From: Nymphaea colorata
Lineage: Eukaryota; Streptophyta; Magnoliopsida; Nymphaeales; Nymphaeaceae
Length of the DNA stretch: 64,000 nucleotides
Direction: 5' to 3'
NCBI RefSeq assembly: GCF_008831285.2
Contig: NC_045143.1
Coordinates: 20,542,854 to 20,606,853, forward strand
Shown here: positions 12,871 through 22,439 of the stretch, piece by piece
Position numbering within the stretch: the first letter of the stretch is position 1
How the letters are laid out: every line of letters begins with the position of its first letter
The notes under the pieces: model-generated
The model's input: the letters and a program-made list of their open reading frames with translations, nothing else
Databases searched by the model: none
Told to the model about the DNA's origin: nothing
Translations under genes and position numbers: made by a program

Positions 12871-14852
12871 TGATCTTCTGATTTCTCCATCTGGGTTTGG
12901 ACAAAGAAATCTTTTGGCCTCTCGCAACATTGGGTATGATGCATTGCATCTAGCGCTATGTTTAATATATATTTTGAATTTGTTTGGGTTGCCTCTTACA
13001 CACACATCTTTGATATGAATCATATGCATCAATCTATTATTACATCAGCAGGTTGTATGTATAAGAATTCTTTATTCCTATGAACACATGTATTCCAAGA
13101 ACACGCATTTGGTATGCCAAATGCTACCAAAGAAGTGTTTACCTTTGTCTCAACTTCATATTATAACCAACCTGAACAAGGTCATTCAACCTTTTATATT
13201 CAAACATATTCCTCTTCTTACTGTGGATGTGAGTTATTTCTTACCTTCTTGGTGTTAAAAACCAAAAAACCCTCTTTCTCCAAGCTTCCCACCGTCCCGA
13301 GACTCCCCACAACAAGAAATAAAGCTTCTTCACCGGCAAATATTGATGCAAATGGAGAAAATCTCTCCCCCCCACGTCTCTTGCAGTGTTTAGAAACAAT
13401 AGAAAAGAGAGAGAGAGGAGCGTAGGTTTTAAAAAAAGACGCAAAAAAAGGGCCGTCGGACCCCTTTTTCATTTTAACCCCGTATCGCACGATACGGGGG
13501 TGTATCGCCCGTATCGCACGATACGGGCGATAACACGTGCGATACGCATGCATATCATGTACAGAACATGTGTCGTATCGTTTTTGTTGATACGAACGAT
13601 ACGTATCATACGATACGCGTCCGTATCATACGATACGGATAACATTGGCCTCAAGAGGGTGTCGACGGGTAGTGTCGACCTACAAGCCCTCCAATAGGCC
13701 TCCTCCTAACTTCTTGATGTTGCCACCAAACGTCAAAACTCAATGCTTCGATCAATCCATCACTAACACATTTCTCATTAACTTTCTTTCTTTAGTTGAG
13801 GCGTCTTCCCAATAGTACACCCAACTTACATATTCTTCTCACTCACATCAAAATCTCTACCATGTTTCCAAATAGCTTCGAAAATCAACACCTTAAGCTT
13901 AAAAGATCATTAGATATGAATCAACGCTTCTCCAACATAATCTTAAACTTTTTCCAAAAAGCAAAGTCACTAACATGCATCCCAAATCATCAATACTTAA
14001 TTCTACCATGCTCCAACCATATTTACAAGTGTTCCAACAAAAAATATACAATAAAATAAGCTCAATTACGCCTTGCTCACCCCAATTCAAGAGTCTGAAC
14101 TGCTGCAATCTTCCCAGCAACCACCTCACAAGTTCAAGTGACTCCCAAACAGATAAAATCTCTCAATGCCACCTCCACCAATGCATTCTAGTCACTAGTA
14201 TGAGGGGAAAGATGCGTCTTCAAGCTGCAAATCGACCAAAAAGCCATAAAAGAGTCAAAAATCAACAAAAGGGAGTTCAAAAAGGGATCTGTCATTAGAA
14301 GAGGCCCATGGTAGTGGTGTGGGAAGCTGAAAACGAATGAGAGAGAGAGGGCGCTGACAGAGAGGGAAGACAGAGAGAGAGGGTTCGGACAAAAAGGGGG
14401 AAGACGGCAGTGAGGGTGAGAGTGCGTGAGAAGGGAGAAGAAAACGTGAGGGTGAGTGAGGGGACATGAGAGCTGTCGGGATGGAGCTCCGATTAGAGAG
14501 GGAGATGACAGAGAAGAGCAAGGGACAGGAGGGGAGTCGACAGAAAGCAATGAGAGAGGGAGGAGGGGAAAAAGAAGAAGGAAGAGAGGAGAAGAAGAGG
14601 CAGAGAGAGGTTGGGAGGGCTTACCAGAGCAGCACCGCCGCCGCCCTTCCTCCGCTGGCCCGCTCGTCGCCTCTGTCACCCTCGACCGCCTGCTTCTTCT
14701 TTGCATGGAGCTCCCTAGCAACAAGAGAGGCAACGAAGGGGGAGAGCGAGAGGTGGACGAGGGAGAACAGCCCTCGTCGGGCTCTCACGCGGGTAAGTTG
14801 TGGGTCCGGGTCTGGACCTGCTCCAACCTGACCTGAAATAAAAACGAGTGTT
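12871..14852. other. Intergenic, low-complexity DNA
   Basis: Apart from the palindrome cluster listed separately, no gene is supported. From about 14,330 to 14,620 the plus strand is almost pure purine (GAGAGAGGG words), followed by a GC-rich patch (14,620-14,830). The overlapping open frames on both strands of this patch come from its composition. A remnant of an older repeat or a former promoter/leader is possible. Confidence 0.5.
13478..13652. repeat. Cluster of GTATCG/CGATAC palindromes
   Basis: Two perfect near-palindromes stand side by side. CCCCGTATCG-CA-CGATACGGGG spans 13,478-13,499. A second has 14-base arms (13,503-13,516 and 13,519-13,532) around the same CA centre. Further GATACG/CGTATC words continue to about 13,652 (for example ATACGATACG and its reverse complement). 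Such arrays can form hairpins. They resemble the subterminal repeats of DNA transposons, but no terminal inverted repeat or target-site duplication is visible. Confidence 0.85.
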
Positions 14853-14935
14853 ACAGCTGATGTGTTTACTAAGGCTCTTCCCATTTGGTTCAATATCTAT
14901 GCTCAGGGAATATTGAAACTAGAGAGTCGTGGGCC
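14853..14935 (+). pseudogene. Tail-end fragment of a copia RNase H domain
   Basis: The plus strand reads TADVFTKALP followed by a diverged stretch, matching the conserved A-D-x-F-T-K-x-L/P close to the end of Ty1/copia polyproteins. Nothing of the rest of the element is seen upstream. The sequence to 15,057 may be its degraded 3' LTR. It lies immediately outside element A and is older than it. Confidence 0.6.
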
Positions 14936-15057
14936 AGTTTTCTGAAATATTAGAGAGTTGGGGTCTTCTTTAATAATTTCTTATACTTATGTTGAAGTAT
15001 TTTTTACAATCTGCCGTGCCCTAATCTCTCTTTTATTGGAGATTAGGGTAAGTTAAT

Positions 15058-15294
15058 TGTAGAAACACGAACACAGAGAAAGAGAAAACGAGGAACACGA
15101 TGTAACGTGGAAAAACCCTCAACAAGAGGAAAAAAACCACGGATGAGGAGCTGGTGCCCACTAGCCGCCAGACACTCTCTCTCTTAAGATTCTATTAACC
15201 TTAAAGATTAGGGTTACAATGATATAAGTATGCCCTAATTAGGACATACTGGATCGGGTTCAGACCTGAACCCGTACACCAATGTCCGTCAACA
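15058..15294 (-). repeat. 3' LTR of element A
   Basis: A 237 bp LTR with TG...CA ends (minus strand TGTTGACGG to TTTCTACA). The 5' TSD copy TTAAT precedes it on the plus strand. Its second half is nearly the same as in the LTRs of C and C2, while the first part (U3) differs. Confidence 0.95.
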
Positions 15295-15846
15295 CTCCCC
15301 CTCAAGTTGAGCATACATATCAAACATGCCCAACTTGGATACATTCCTCTCGAACGAAGTCGAGGATAGAACCTTTGTCAGAACATTAGCGTGGTCTTCA
15401 GACTTCATGTAAGGAAGGATTAACTCTTTAGCATCAATTCTTTCACGAATAAAGTGACGATCAATCTCAACATGCTTGGTTCTGTCGTGTAGAACAGGGT
15501 TGTTGGCTAGATTGATTGCAGACTTGTTATCACAGTACATCTTCATAGGTCCTTCAATCTCTATTCCAATATCAGTCAGGAATATTTTCAACCATAGTAA
15601 CTCTGACACTCCCATAGCAACGGCTCTATATTCTGCCTTTACACTCGATCGAGAACATACATCCTGTCTCTTGCTCCTCCATACTACAAAGTTTCCTCCC
15701 AGGTAGACACAGTACCCTGTAGTAGACCGTCTGGTATCAACACAACCTGCCCAGTTTGCATCGGAATACCCCTCGACCTCTACATTCTCTTGTTTTACAT
15801 ACAAGAGTCCTTTACCAGGATTTCTCTTAAAGTAACGTAATACTCT
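15289..15846 (-). pseudogene. Element A RNase H domain, 3' piece of pol
   Basis: Open minus-strand frame of about 171 aa (15,804-15,289). It holds the copia RNase H landmarks: GYSDANWAGC near its start, RRSTTGYCVYLGGN, SSVKAEYRA, CDNKSAINLANNP, RTKHVEIDRHF and LTKVLSS. RNase H removes the RNA strand during reverse transcription. The frame is cut at 15,846 by element B. It resumes exactly at 21,293 in the same frame, where [10 protein letters not shown] continues with LRYFKRNPGKG. The SSAEAEY usually seen reads SSVKAEY here. Confidence 0.93.
15295..15306 (-). other. Polypurine tract of element A
   Basis: ACTTGAGGGGGAG abuts the 3' LTR on the minus strand and is the primer site for plus-strand DNA synthesis. 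It also encodes the last residues of pol (LEGE). The pol stop codon TGA is supplied by the LTR's own TGTTGA. Confidence 0.85.
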
Positions 15847-16204
15847 TGTTAAAATATAAATCCTTCACCAGCACGTTGAAGAGAAGTCTCTTAGGATTCC
15901 ACCTCCTTGTAGAATGTGTTAAGATATTTAATGTCCTTGTAACATGTAAAGAGTCTCCTAGGATTCTATGTTGTAGTTAATATCCTTGTTATATGTAAAG
16001 TCTCTTAGGATTCTATGTTGTAGTTAATATCCTTGTAATATGTGAAGTCTCTTAGGTTTCTATGATGTAATTAATGTCCTTGGAGCTTGTGAAATCTCCT
16101 AGGATTTTACGATTGGAGACTCTTAGAATTCTGGAAATGGGATTATAAATAGAGGCCATGCCAACCATTTTGGCTAGGGCTTCTTCTCCTCAATTTCTTC
16201 TTGT

Positions 16205-16252
<48 letters not shown>

Positions 16253-16302
16253 TGCGTGAGTACTGTTTTCTGGTTACAGATATTGGTGCTAGATTTCTAT
16301 CA
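15847..16302 (+). repeat. 5' LTR of element B
   Basis: A 456 bp LTR, TGTTAAAATA to TTTCTATCA. It holds about four imperfect tandem units near 15,886-16,110, each built on TCTTAGGATTCTATG and TTAATATCCTTGT. A TATAAAT is at about 16,143, followed by a (CT)n run at about 16,211-16,248 before the U5 end. The TATA-like word is a plausible promoter for the element RNA. Confidence 0.95.
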
Positions 16303-16317
16303 TGGTATCAGAGAGCC
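16303..16317 (+). other. Primer-binding site of element B
   Basis: TGGTATCAGAGAGCC immediately follows the 5' LTR. TGGTATCAGAG is the classical complement to the 3' end of plant initiator methionine tRNA used by copia elements. Confidence 0.9.
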
Positions 16318-16523
16318 AGGTTACGTTATCCCTACCAAACGAAATGCCCAAACAGGTTTGATCTGGTTAGAATACTTTTCTCATCTTGTCTCTATCCTGA
16401 ATTTACTTTTCTATTGCGCAATTCTTGTTCCTTTTTCTTCTTGCTTACCCAAGGACACATCCTGTTATATCGTGTCTTCTTTCCCTCTCATCTTCTACCT
16501 ATATACCATTTCTTTCTGCTGTC

Positions 16524-17365
16524 ATGGAAAACCTTTTGCATTCTGGCATGTCCTCAAGTTTTCTTCCTCACCTTATTACCGAAAAACTCAACCATGAGAA
16601 TTATCTGATCTGGAAAAGGCAAATCATGCCTTTCATAAGAAGTCAAGGCCTCTTTGGACATCTCGATGGTTCAACAAAGGCTCCACCAATATCCGTTTTA
16701 CAGGAAATAAAAAATGAGGCAGACAGCAATCCTGAACATGCTATGTGGATGAGACGTGATCAAAGTGTGATCAAAGTCTGGTTGCGTATATTTTGTCCAC
16801 TTTATCTCAACAAGTGTTACTTTCAGTTTCTGATGATTGTATTGCAGAAGAATTATGGGAAACCATTGCTGATACATTTTCCCAAATATCAGAAGCTCGA
16901 ATTATGTACTTAAAGAAAGAATTTCAGAATTTGAGCAAAGGTTCAACGTCTATCATGGATTATTTGGGGCGTATTAAAGCCGTCGCAGACCAACTTGCTG
17001 CCTCAGGGAATAACATTTTTATCATGCTTTTATTACAGCTCTTGAGGTCCTTCCTGTTCTGCCTGCCTTCAACCAACTACAAGGTAAACTTCTCCAACAT
17101 GAAATGAATATGAAAAAAGTCATTGAAAGGACTGATCAAGGGAACACCCAAAATGTGTTGGCTATGAATGTAAAGTTTGGTAAGAGCCATGGGAACTCCA
17201 ACCATGGTGGTCGTGGCATTCTACAACACCACATAACCAAGCTATGTCTCTTTTGGATACTTCAAGAAAAATATCAATTTGTTTTCAGTGCAACAAGAAA
17301 GGACACATGAAGGCACAGTGTTGGTCTAATCCTCAAAATAAAAACAAAGGGGTAAGACATGATTA
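16524..17365 (+). pseudogene. Element B gag (capsid/nucleocapsid), frameshifted
   Basis: Starts at ATG 16,524. The capsid region shows the copia pattern NYLIWKRQIMPFI and LFGHLDGS, then after a frameshift near 16,785 WETIADTFSQ, IMYLKKEFQNL and MDYLGRIKAVADQLAASG. Another break follows near 17,020-17,100. The nucleocapsid zinc knuckle CFQCNKKGHMKAQC (CX2CX4HX4C) lies near 17,279-17,320 in yet another frame. Gag would package the element RNA in cytoplasmic particles, but the three frames cannot make one protein. Confidence 0.88.
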
Positions 17366-17462
17366 TAAACAAGGAGGACAAAGTTCTAAATCCACCGCTG
17401 AAGATATGCAACAGCTATTGATGACCGCATTCTCAAAGATGACTATAAAGCAAAATGAGCAG

Positions 17463-17883
17463 GGAGAATGGTTCTTGGATTCAAGTGCAGCTACCTATGT
17501 GACAGGAAATGCAGGTAAATTGACTAACTTATCCCCTCATTACGGTAGAAGTTGCATTATAACAGGTGATGGAAAATCTCATCCCATTACACATATTGGA
17601 AATGCACATATTCCATTGTCATCCTCGTCTCTATCACTGTCTAATGTTGTTCTTGCTCCCAATATCAAAAAGAACATCATATCCATTTCTAAACTCATTG
17701 ATGATACAAGCTCTTCTGTTGAATTCACACCTGTCTATGTCAAGGACCTCTAAACGAAGAAAATGTTTCCTAGAAGGGAGCGTCAAGGGAATATGTACGT
17801 CCTCAAGGAATGTCTACCCAAGGATTCATCCACTTTTGATATAGGATTTTGATATAGGATTGAAGACATTTTCTCTTTCTCAT
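17463..17883 (+). pseudogene. Element B protease region with altered active site
   Basis: Aspartic protease segment GEWFLDSSAATYVTG. The usual copia catalytic triplet context is DSGA, here DSSA, so the glycine after Asp-Ser is replaced. NVVLAPNIKKNIISISKL follows, as expected between protease and integrase. A TAA stop at about 17,751 ends the frame, and a tandem repeat of TTCTCATAATGCGTCATCAG lies at about 17,876-17,919. The protease is very likely inactive. Confidence 0.85.
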
Positions 17884-17884
17884 A

Positions 17885-19222
17885 ATGCGTCATCAGTTTT
17901 CTCATAATGCGTCATCAGTGCCAAGTTCTTGCCATTTTCAATCAAAAGTAAGGGGCCCTAACCAATTTTTGGAGTCTGATTTGTGGCATAGTCGGCTAGG
18001 ACACTGTGGTCGACATTTCATTGAAAAACTTGTCACAGATAGTCTCATTCCAAGATCAAGTTTACCTCTTACTTCAAGTGTCAAAAAATGTTCAAGTTGT
18101 GGACTTTGTAAGAGTCATGTTTTACCTTTCCATAATATAAATCAAAGGGCTTCCAAACCTTTTGAAACTATTTTTTCTGATGTATGGGGGCCAGCCCCTA
18201 TTGATTCCATGTCTGGGTCAAGATATTATGTCTTATTCATTGACTCTTACTCACGTTTCACCTGGATTTACTTCATGAAACACAAATCAGAAGTACCCCA
18301 CATATTTCGAAACTTCTATGCCATGATTCAAACTAAATTTTCATTCAATGTGGTGCATTTTCAATGTGATGGAGGGGGAGAATATTCCTCGCTTGATTTT
18401 ATTGAATTTCTACGTGAAAAAGGGATAACTAGACAAATTTCCTGCCTTTCCACACCACAACAAAATGGTGTAGTTGAGCGGAAACATCGACATATAGTTG
18501 AAAGCGCCATGAGCATGATGCATGATACTAATGTGCCCATTTCTTTGTGGACTGAAGCCTTTCATACTGCTGTATACATAATAAATTGTTTGCCTATGAC
18601 ACTCTTGATGTCTAAATCGCCATATTTTACACTTTTAGGCAAACAACCTGATTACAAGAACTTGAAGGTTTTTGGTTGTGTATGCTATGTTCACGTTGAT
18701 GCTGCCTTGAGGAACAAGTTTCAAGACAAAGCTATTCAATGTAGATTCGTTGGATATGCTAATGAATATAAAGGTTTTCGATTCTATGATCCAACAACTA
18801 AACGTATCAAAACTTCAAGAAATGTCATTTTTGATGAACATAGTTTTGATAATACAAATGAAATGCCTATGACCATTGAATCTTATGATCCCTGGACCAG
18901 TACACAGTTATTGAATGCAGATCCTGTTGTAGAAAATGATGTGCCTCAAAATGAAGATCCAGAGAGAGCAATACAACCGTCGGATATGGCTCAAAGTGAA
19001 ATTCAAGAAGAACTAACACAGTCTTCAAGTCATCACGAAAGCAATAATGAAGAACCGAGCAACGATGCACATCGGTATTCGGGTCTTATCTACAATCGAC
19101 GACTAAGGGACAGAGATGCTCACAGTGAAGAAGACAACATGCCCCACCTTAGAAGATCCCAACGCATTCGTCATCCCATTCACAGGTGGGTTAGCTATGA
19201 TTCTTTATCACTTGATTTTTAG
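17885..19222 (+). CDS. Element B integrase (open frame within defective pol)
   Basis: A 445-residue open frame. The HHCC zinc-binding module is WHSRLGHCGRHFIEKL then CSSCGLCKSH. The catalytic DDE core shows SDVWGP, QCDGGGEY and TPQQNGVVERKHR, all three acidic residues present. A KVFGCVCYVH and FVGY region and an acidic linker follow up to a TAG at 19,220. Integrase joins the cDNA to host DNA and would normally be cleaved from the gag-pol polyprotein. The ATG at 17,885 is internal to the original polyprotein and probably not a true start. The best preserved part of B, but without its own promoter or protease it is unlikely to work alone. Confidence 0.85.
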   Translation: MRHQFSHNASSVPSSCHFQSKVRGPNQFLESDLWHSRLGHCGRHFIEKLVTDSLIPRSSLPLTSSVKKCSSCGLCKSHVLPFHNINQRASKPFETIFSDVWGPAPIDSMSGSRYYVLFIDSYSRFTWIYFMKHKSEVPHIFRNFYAMIQTKFSFNVVHFQCDGGGEYSSLDFIEFLREKGITRQISCLSTPQQNGVVERKHRHIVESAMSMMHDTNVPISLWTEAFHTAVYIINCLPMTLLMSKSPYFTLLGKQPDYKNLKVFGCVCYVHVDAALRNKFQDKAIQCRFVGYANEYKGFRFYDPTTKRIKTSRNVIFDEHSFDNTNEMPMTIESYDPWTSTQLLNADPVVENDVPQNEDPERAIQPSDMAQSEIQEELTQSSSHHESNNEEPSNDAHRYSGLIYNRRLRDRDAHSEEDNMPHLRRSQRIRHPIHRWVSYDSLSLDF

Positions 19223-20400
19223 TTATTCATGATAAAAGTTGGCAAGGAGGAAGAACCTACTTCATTTGATCAAGCATCAAAATCACATCATTGGAGAAAG
19301 GCTATGAAAGAAGAAATGGATGCCTTGCATGAATGTGGAACATGAGAGATCGTTCTGAGGCCATACGAAAAGAACGTAGTGGGCTCCAAATGGGTATACA
19401 AAATTAAATACAAACCTGACGGCAGCATAGAAAGACACAAAGCAAGGTTAGTAGCAAAAGGGTTTACACAACAATATGGAGAAGATTATGATGAGACATT
19501 CAGCCCTGTGATCAAAATGGGAACAATTTGCGTGATTATATCATTGGCAGTTGAATATGGATGGAGACTACATCAAATGGACGTGAAGAATGCTTTTCTT
19601 CATGGTGATTTAAGGGAGGAAGTATGGAACAACCTTCCGGATACACGAAAGGAGACTCTCATGCATGGGTTTACAAACTAAGAAAATCTATTTATGGACT
19701 TAAACAGGCCTCACGTTCGTGGTTTGACAGTTTCTCCTGCAAGATTCAAGAATGTGGTTTTCGGAGATGTCCTCTAGATCACTCTCTTTTCATTTATCGA
19801 AAGGAAAACATATTTACTTTACTTCTTATATATGTTGATGATATTGTTATCACAGGCAATTCAAAAAAACACATAGAAGAAGCTAAAGTTTTGATGATGC
19901 AAAACTTCAAAATGAAAGAGCTTGGTGATTTACGATTCTTTCTTGGAGTGGAGATTGATAGGCACAATAATCGCCTCACATTGACACAACAGAAATACAC
20001 GTTGGATCTGCTGAAAAAGTCAGGTATGTCTGATTGTAAGCCTGTTGGAACTCCTAGTGTTCTAAATCAAAGACTAAGTGCTCAAGATGGGGAGTTATAT
20101 GAAGATCCTACGCAATATCGAAGTATTGTTGGGGCACTTCAATATTTTACATTTACTAGACCAGATATTATATATGCTATGAATCAAGTATCTCAATTTA
20201 TGCATGCACCTAGAGATAGTCACATGGATGCTGTCAAAAGAATATTAAGATATCTTAAAGGGACAGCAGGAGATGGCTTAGTTTATGGTAAGAGTGAAAA
20301 TATAACTATTGGACATCAACTTATGACATTCACAGATGCAGATTGGGCTAGATTGGGCTGGAGATCCCGATCAAAGAAAGTACATTTCTGGTTTTTGTAT
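19223..20400 (+). pseudogene. Element B reverse transcriptase, broken
   Basis: Recognisable copia [63 protein letters not shown], then after a frameshift near 19,630 SIYGLKQASRSWF, the catalytic YVDDIVITGN (YVDD at 19,831-19,842), LGDLRFFLGVEI and TRPDIIYAMNQVSQFMHAP. It is disabled by the stop at 19,220, a TGA where tryptophan is expected (about 19,345), and the frameshift. A further frameshift lies near 20,345, where GATTGGGCTA is duplicated in tandem. Confidence 0.9.
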
Positions 20401-20837
20401 TTTCATTGGACGTAATCTTGTGTCTTGGAGTTGTCGAAAGCAAAAGGCAGTAGCAAGATCCAGCACTGAAGCTGAATACAGATGCGATCCAGCACTGAAA
20501 CTGAATACAGAGATGCATGGCTACAGGTACTGCTGAAGTTACATGGGTTAGACATTTGCTTGGAGAAAAGATTAAAACATCAATGTTAATGTGCGATAAT
20601 CAAAGCGCTATTAACATTGCCTATAATCCCGTACAACATGGTCGAACAAAGCACATTGAGATTGATCAACACTTTGTTAGACAAAAGGTGGAAGACAAGG
20701 AGATTCAGGCTATTTATGTTTGTACACATGAACAAGTTGTAGACTTATTTACAAAAGGATTAACAAAGGAACGATTCTGGTTTCTAAAAAGCAAGTTGTA
20801 CATGGTGCAAAACTATGCACAACTTGAGGGAGGGTGT
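20330..20837 (+). pseudogene. Element B RNase H, broken
   Basis: TDADWAG-type start, then GFCIFIGRNLVSW, RSSTEAEYR, CDNQSAINIAYNP, RTKHIEIDQHFV and VDLFTKGL to QLEGGC. A tandem duplication of GATCCAGCACTGAA-CTGAATACAG (about 20,456-20,514) shifts the frame in the middle. The final stop TAA is formed by the first bases of the 3' LTR (TGTTAA). Confidence 0.9.
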
Positions 20838-21189
20838 TAAAATATAAATCCTTCACCAGCACGTTGAAGAGAAGTCTCTTAGGATTCCACCTCCTTGTAG
20901 AATGTGTTAAGATATTTAATGTCCTTGTAACATGTAAAGAGTCTCCTAGGATTCTATGTTGTAGTTAATATCTTTGTTATATGTCTCTTAGGATTCTATG
21001 TTGTAGTTAATATCCTTGTAATATGTGAAGTCTCTTAGGTTTCTATGATGTAATTAATGTCCTTGGAGCTTGTGAAATCTCCTAGGATTCTACGATTGGA
21101 GACTCTTAGAATTCTGGAAATGGGATTATAAATAGAGGTCATGCCAACCATTTTGGCTACGACTTCTCCTCAATTTCTTCTTGTTTTCA

Positions 21190-21233
<44 letters not shown>

Positions 21234-21292
21234 CTATCTTCCTGCGTGAGTACTGTTTTCTGGTTACAGATATTGGTGCTAGATTTCTATCA
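20835..21292 (+). repeat. 3' LTR of element B with preceding polypurine tract
   Basis: A 458 bp LTR nearly identical to 15,847-16,302. The polypurine tract GAGGGAGGG lies just upstream (20,826-20,834). The loss of AAAG in one internal tandem unit and a different CT-tract are the main differences. Confidence 0.95.
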
Positions 21293-21297
21293 ACTCT

Positions 21298-22380
21298 GTC
21301 CACAGCCTTTAGATGTGCATCAGTAGGAACATGCATGAATTGACTCAATACATTTACCGCAAAGGCGAAGGTGATATCAGGTCTCGTGAGGGTAAGGTAA
21401 ATCAACTTCCCAGACGTTGATATCTTCATTTAGCTTCTTCCCAGAGCAGCTCTCCATCTCTAAGACTCAACTTCTGCCCAGTGTCAAGTGGGGTAGAAGC
21501 AGGTATACACCCAACTTACCAGTCTCTTCCAACCAACAGATCTAATGTGTATTTCCTTTAGTTTAGCACAAGACCAGTACTCGATCTAGCAATCTCAATA
21601 CCAAGAAAATACCTCAGCTTGCCAAGGTCCTTGAGATCAAATTTCGTTGCCAAATTTCGTAGCCAGTAACCCTTTTAACTTGATGATTTCCTCATCATCA
21701 TTACCTGTGACAATCATGTCATCCATATACCTCCTCATCATCTCTGGTTCTTCATATCCTGGAGGCATATGCATATATACTTCTTCATCGAGGTTACCAT
21801 TGAGGAAAGCATTCTTAACATCTAGTTGGTACACCTTCCACTCCTTCATCACAGCTAGGGATATAACAATTCTGCCTGTCTGTCTTCATCACAGCTAGGG
21901 ATTTCGCAACAGGAGCAAAGGTCTCCAAGTAATCAATCTCATATTTTTGGCTAAACCCTACAAGACGAGCTTTATACCTTTCAACACTCACATCTCGTTT
22001 GTACTTAATGGTATATACATATTTGAATCCAAGCAAGTGAGCCGCCTCAGGAATTTTCACAACCTCCCATGTCATGTTTCTTCTCAAGGCTTCCATTTCT
22101 TCTTCCATAGCATCAGCCCACTTGGAATCACTTTGAGCGTCAGCAACGGTCCTGGGAATCACAGCCAAAGAAAGAGAAGAAACAAAGCACTTGTAATCCT
22201 TACCAAGTCTGGAATAAGATACAAAATTACCAATAGGGTGTTGAGTACATGACCTGGCACTCTTTCTCAGGGCAATGGGATGATCTTCATTTGGTTTTTC
22301 AACCTCGTCTTGACTCTTGAAGGTCGGACTTGGTTGGAAGGAGTGGCATTGGGATTGGAAATAGATTTCGCACCACAAGT
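21298..22380 (-). pseudogene. Element A reverse transcriptase piece, internally deleted
   Basis: Minus strand: [16 protein letters not shown] and [20 protein letters not shown] join directly to the RNase H piece at 15,846 once B is removed. Toward the 5' side, MDDMIVTGN (the YVDD motif reads YMDD), [15 protein letters not shown] with [33 protein letters not shown] and the linker SCTQHPIGNFVSYSRLGKDYKCF are visible. The segment between PPGYEEPE and YMDD, normally about 60 residues, is missing. Two short tandem duplications and frameshifts also occur (for example around 21,640-21,660 and 21,843-21,900). It is inactive. Confidence 0.9.
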
Positions 22381-22439
22381 CACCTCCTCTGTCCGAGCAC
22401 CTCGTTTAGAATAGACATGTCCAAACAAACGATGGCCTT

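Larger units (their letters stand above)
15847..21292 (+). mobile_element. Ty1/copia retrotransposon B, nested in A
   Basis: Structurally complete 5,446 bp element with two LTRs (15,847-16,302 and 20,835-21,292), a primer-binding site, gag-pol and a polypurine tract. It is flanked by a perfect ACTCT duplication (15,842-15,846 and 21,293-21,297). It belongs to a different family from A: the LTRs and proteins share only general copia features. The two LTRs are almost identical, with a handful of substitutions, a short deletion and CT-tract length differences, so the insertion is fairly recent. Its coding frame is nevertheless broken by stops and frameshifts. Confidence 0.97.

Noticed and set aside
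14188-14893. Several overlapping long open frames on both strands
   Set aside because: They arise from a purine-rich and GC-rich low-complexity patch. Residues are Arg/Glu/Gly or Ser/Leu/Pro runs without motifs.
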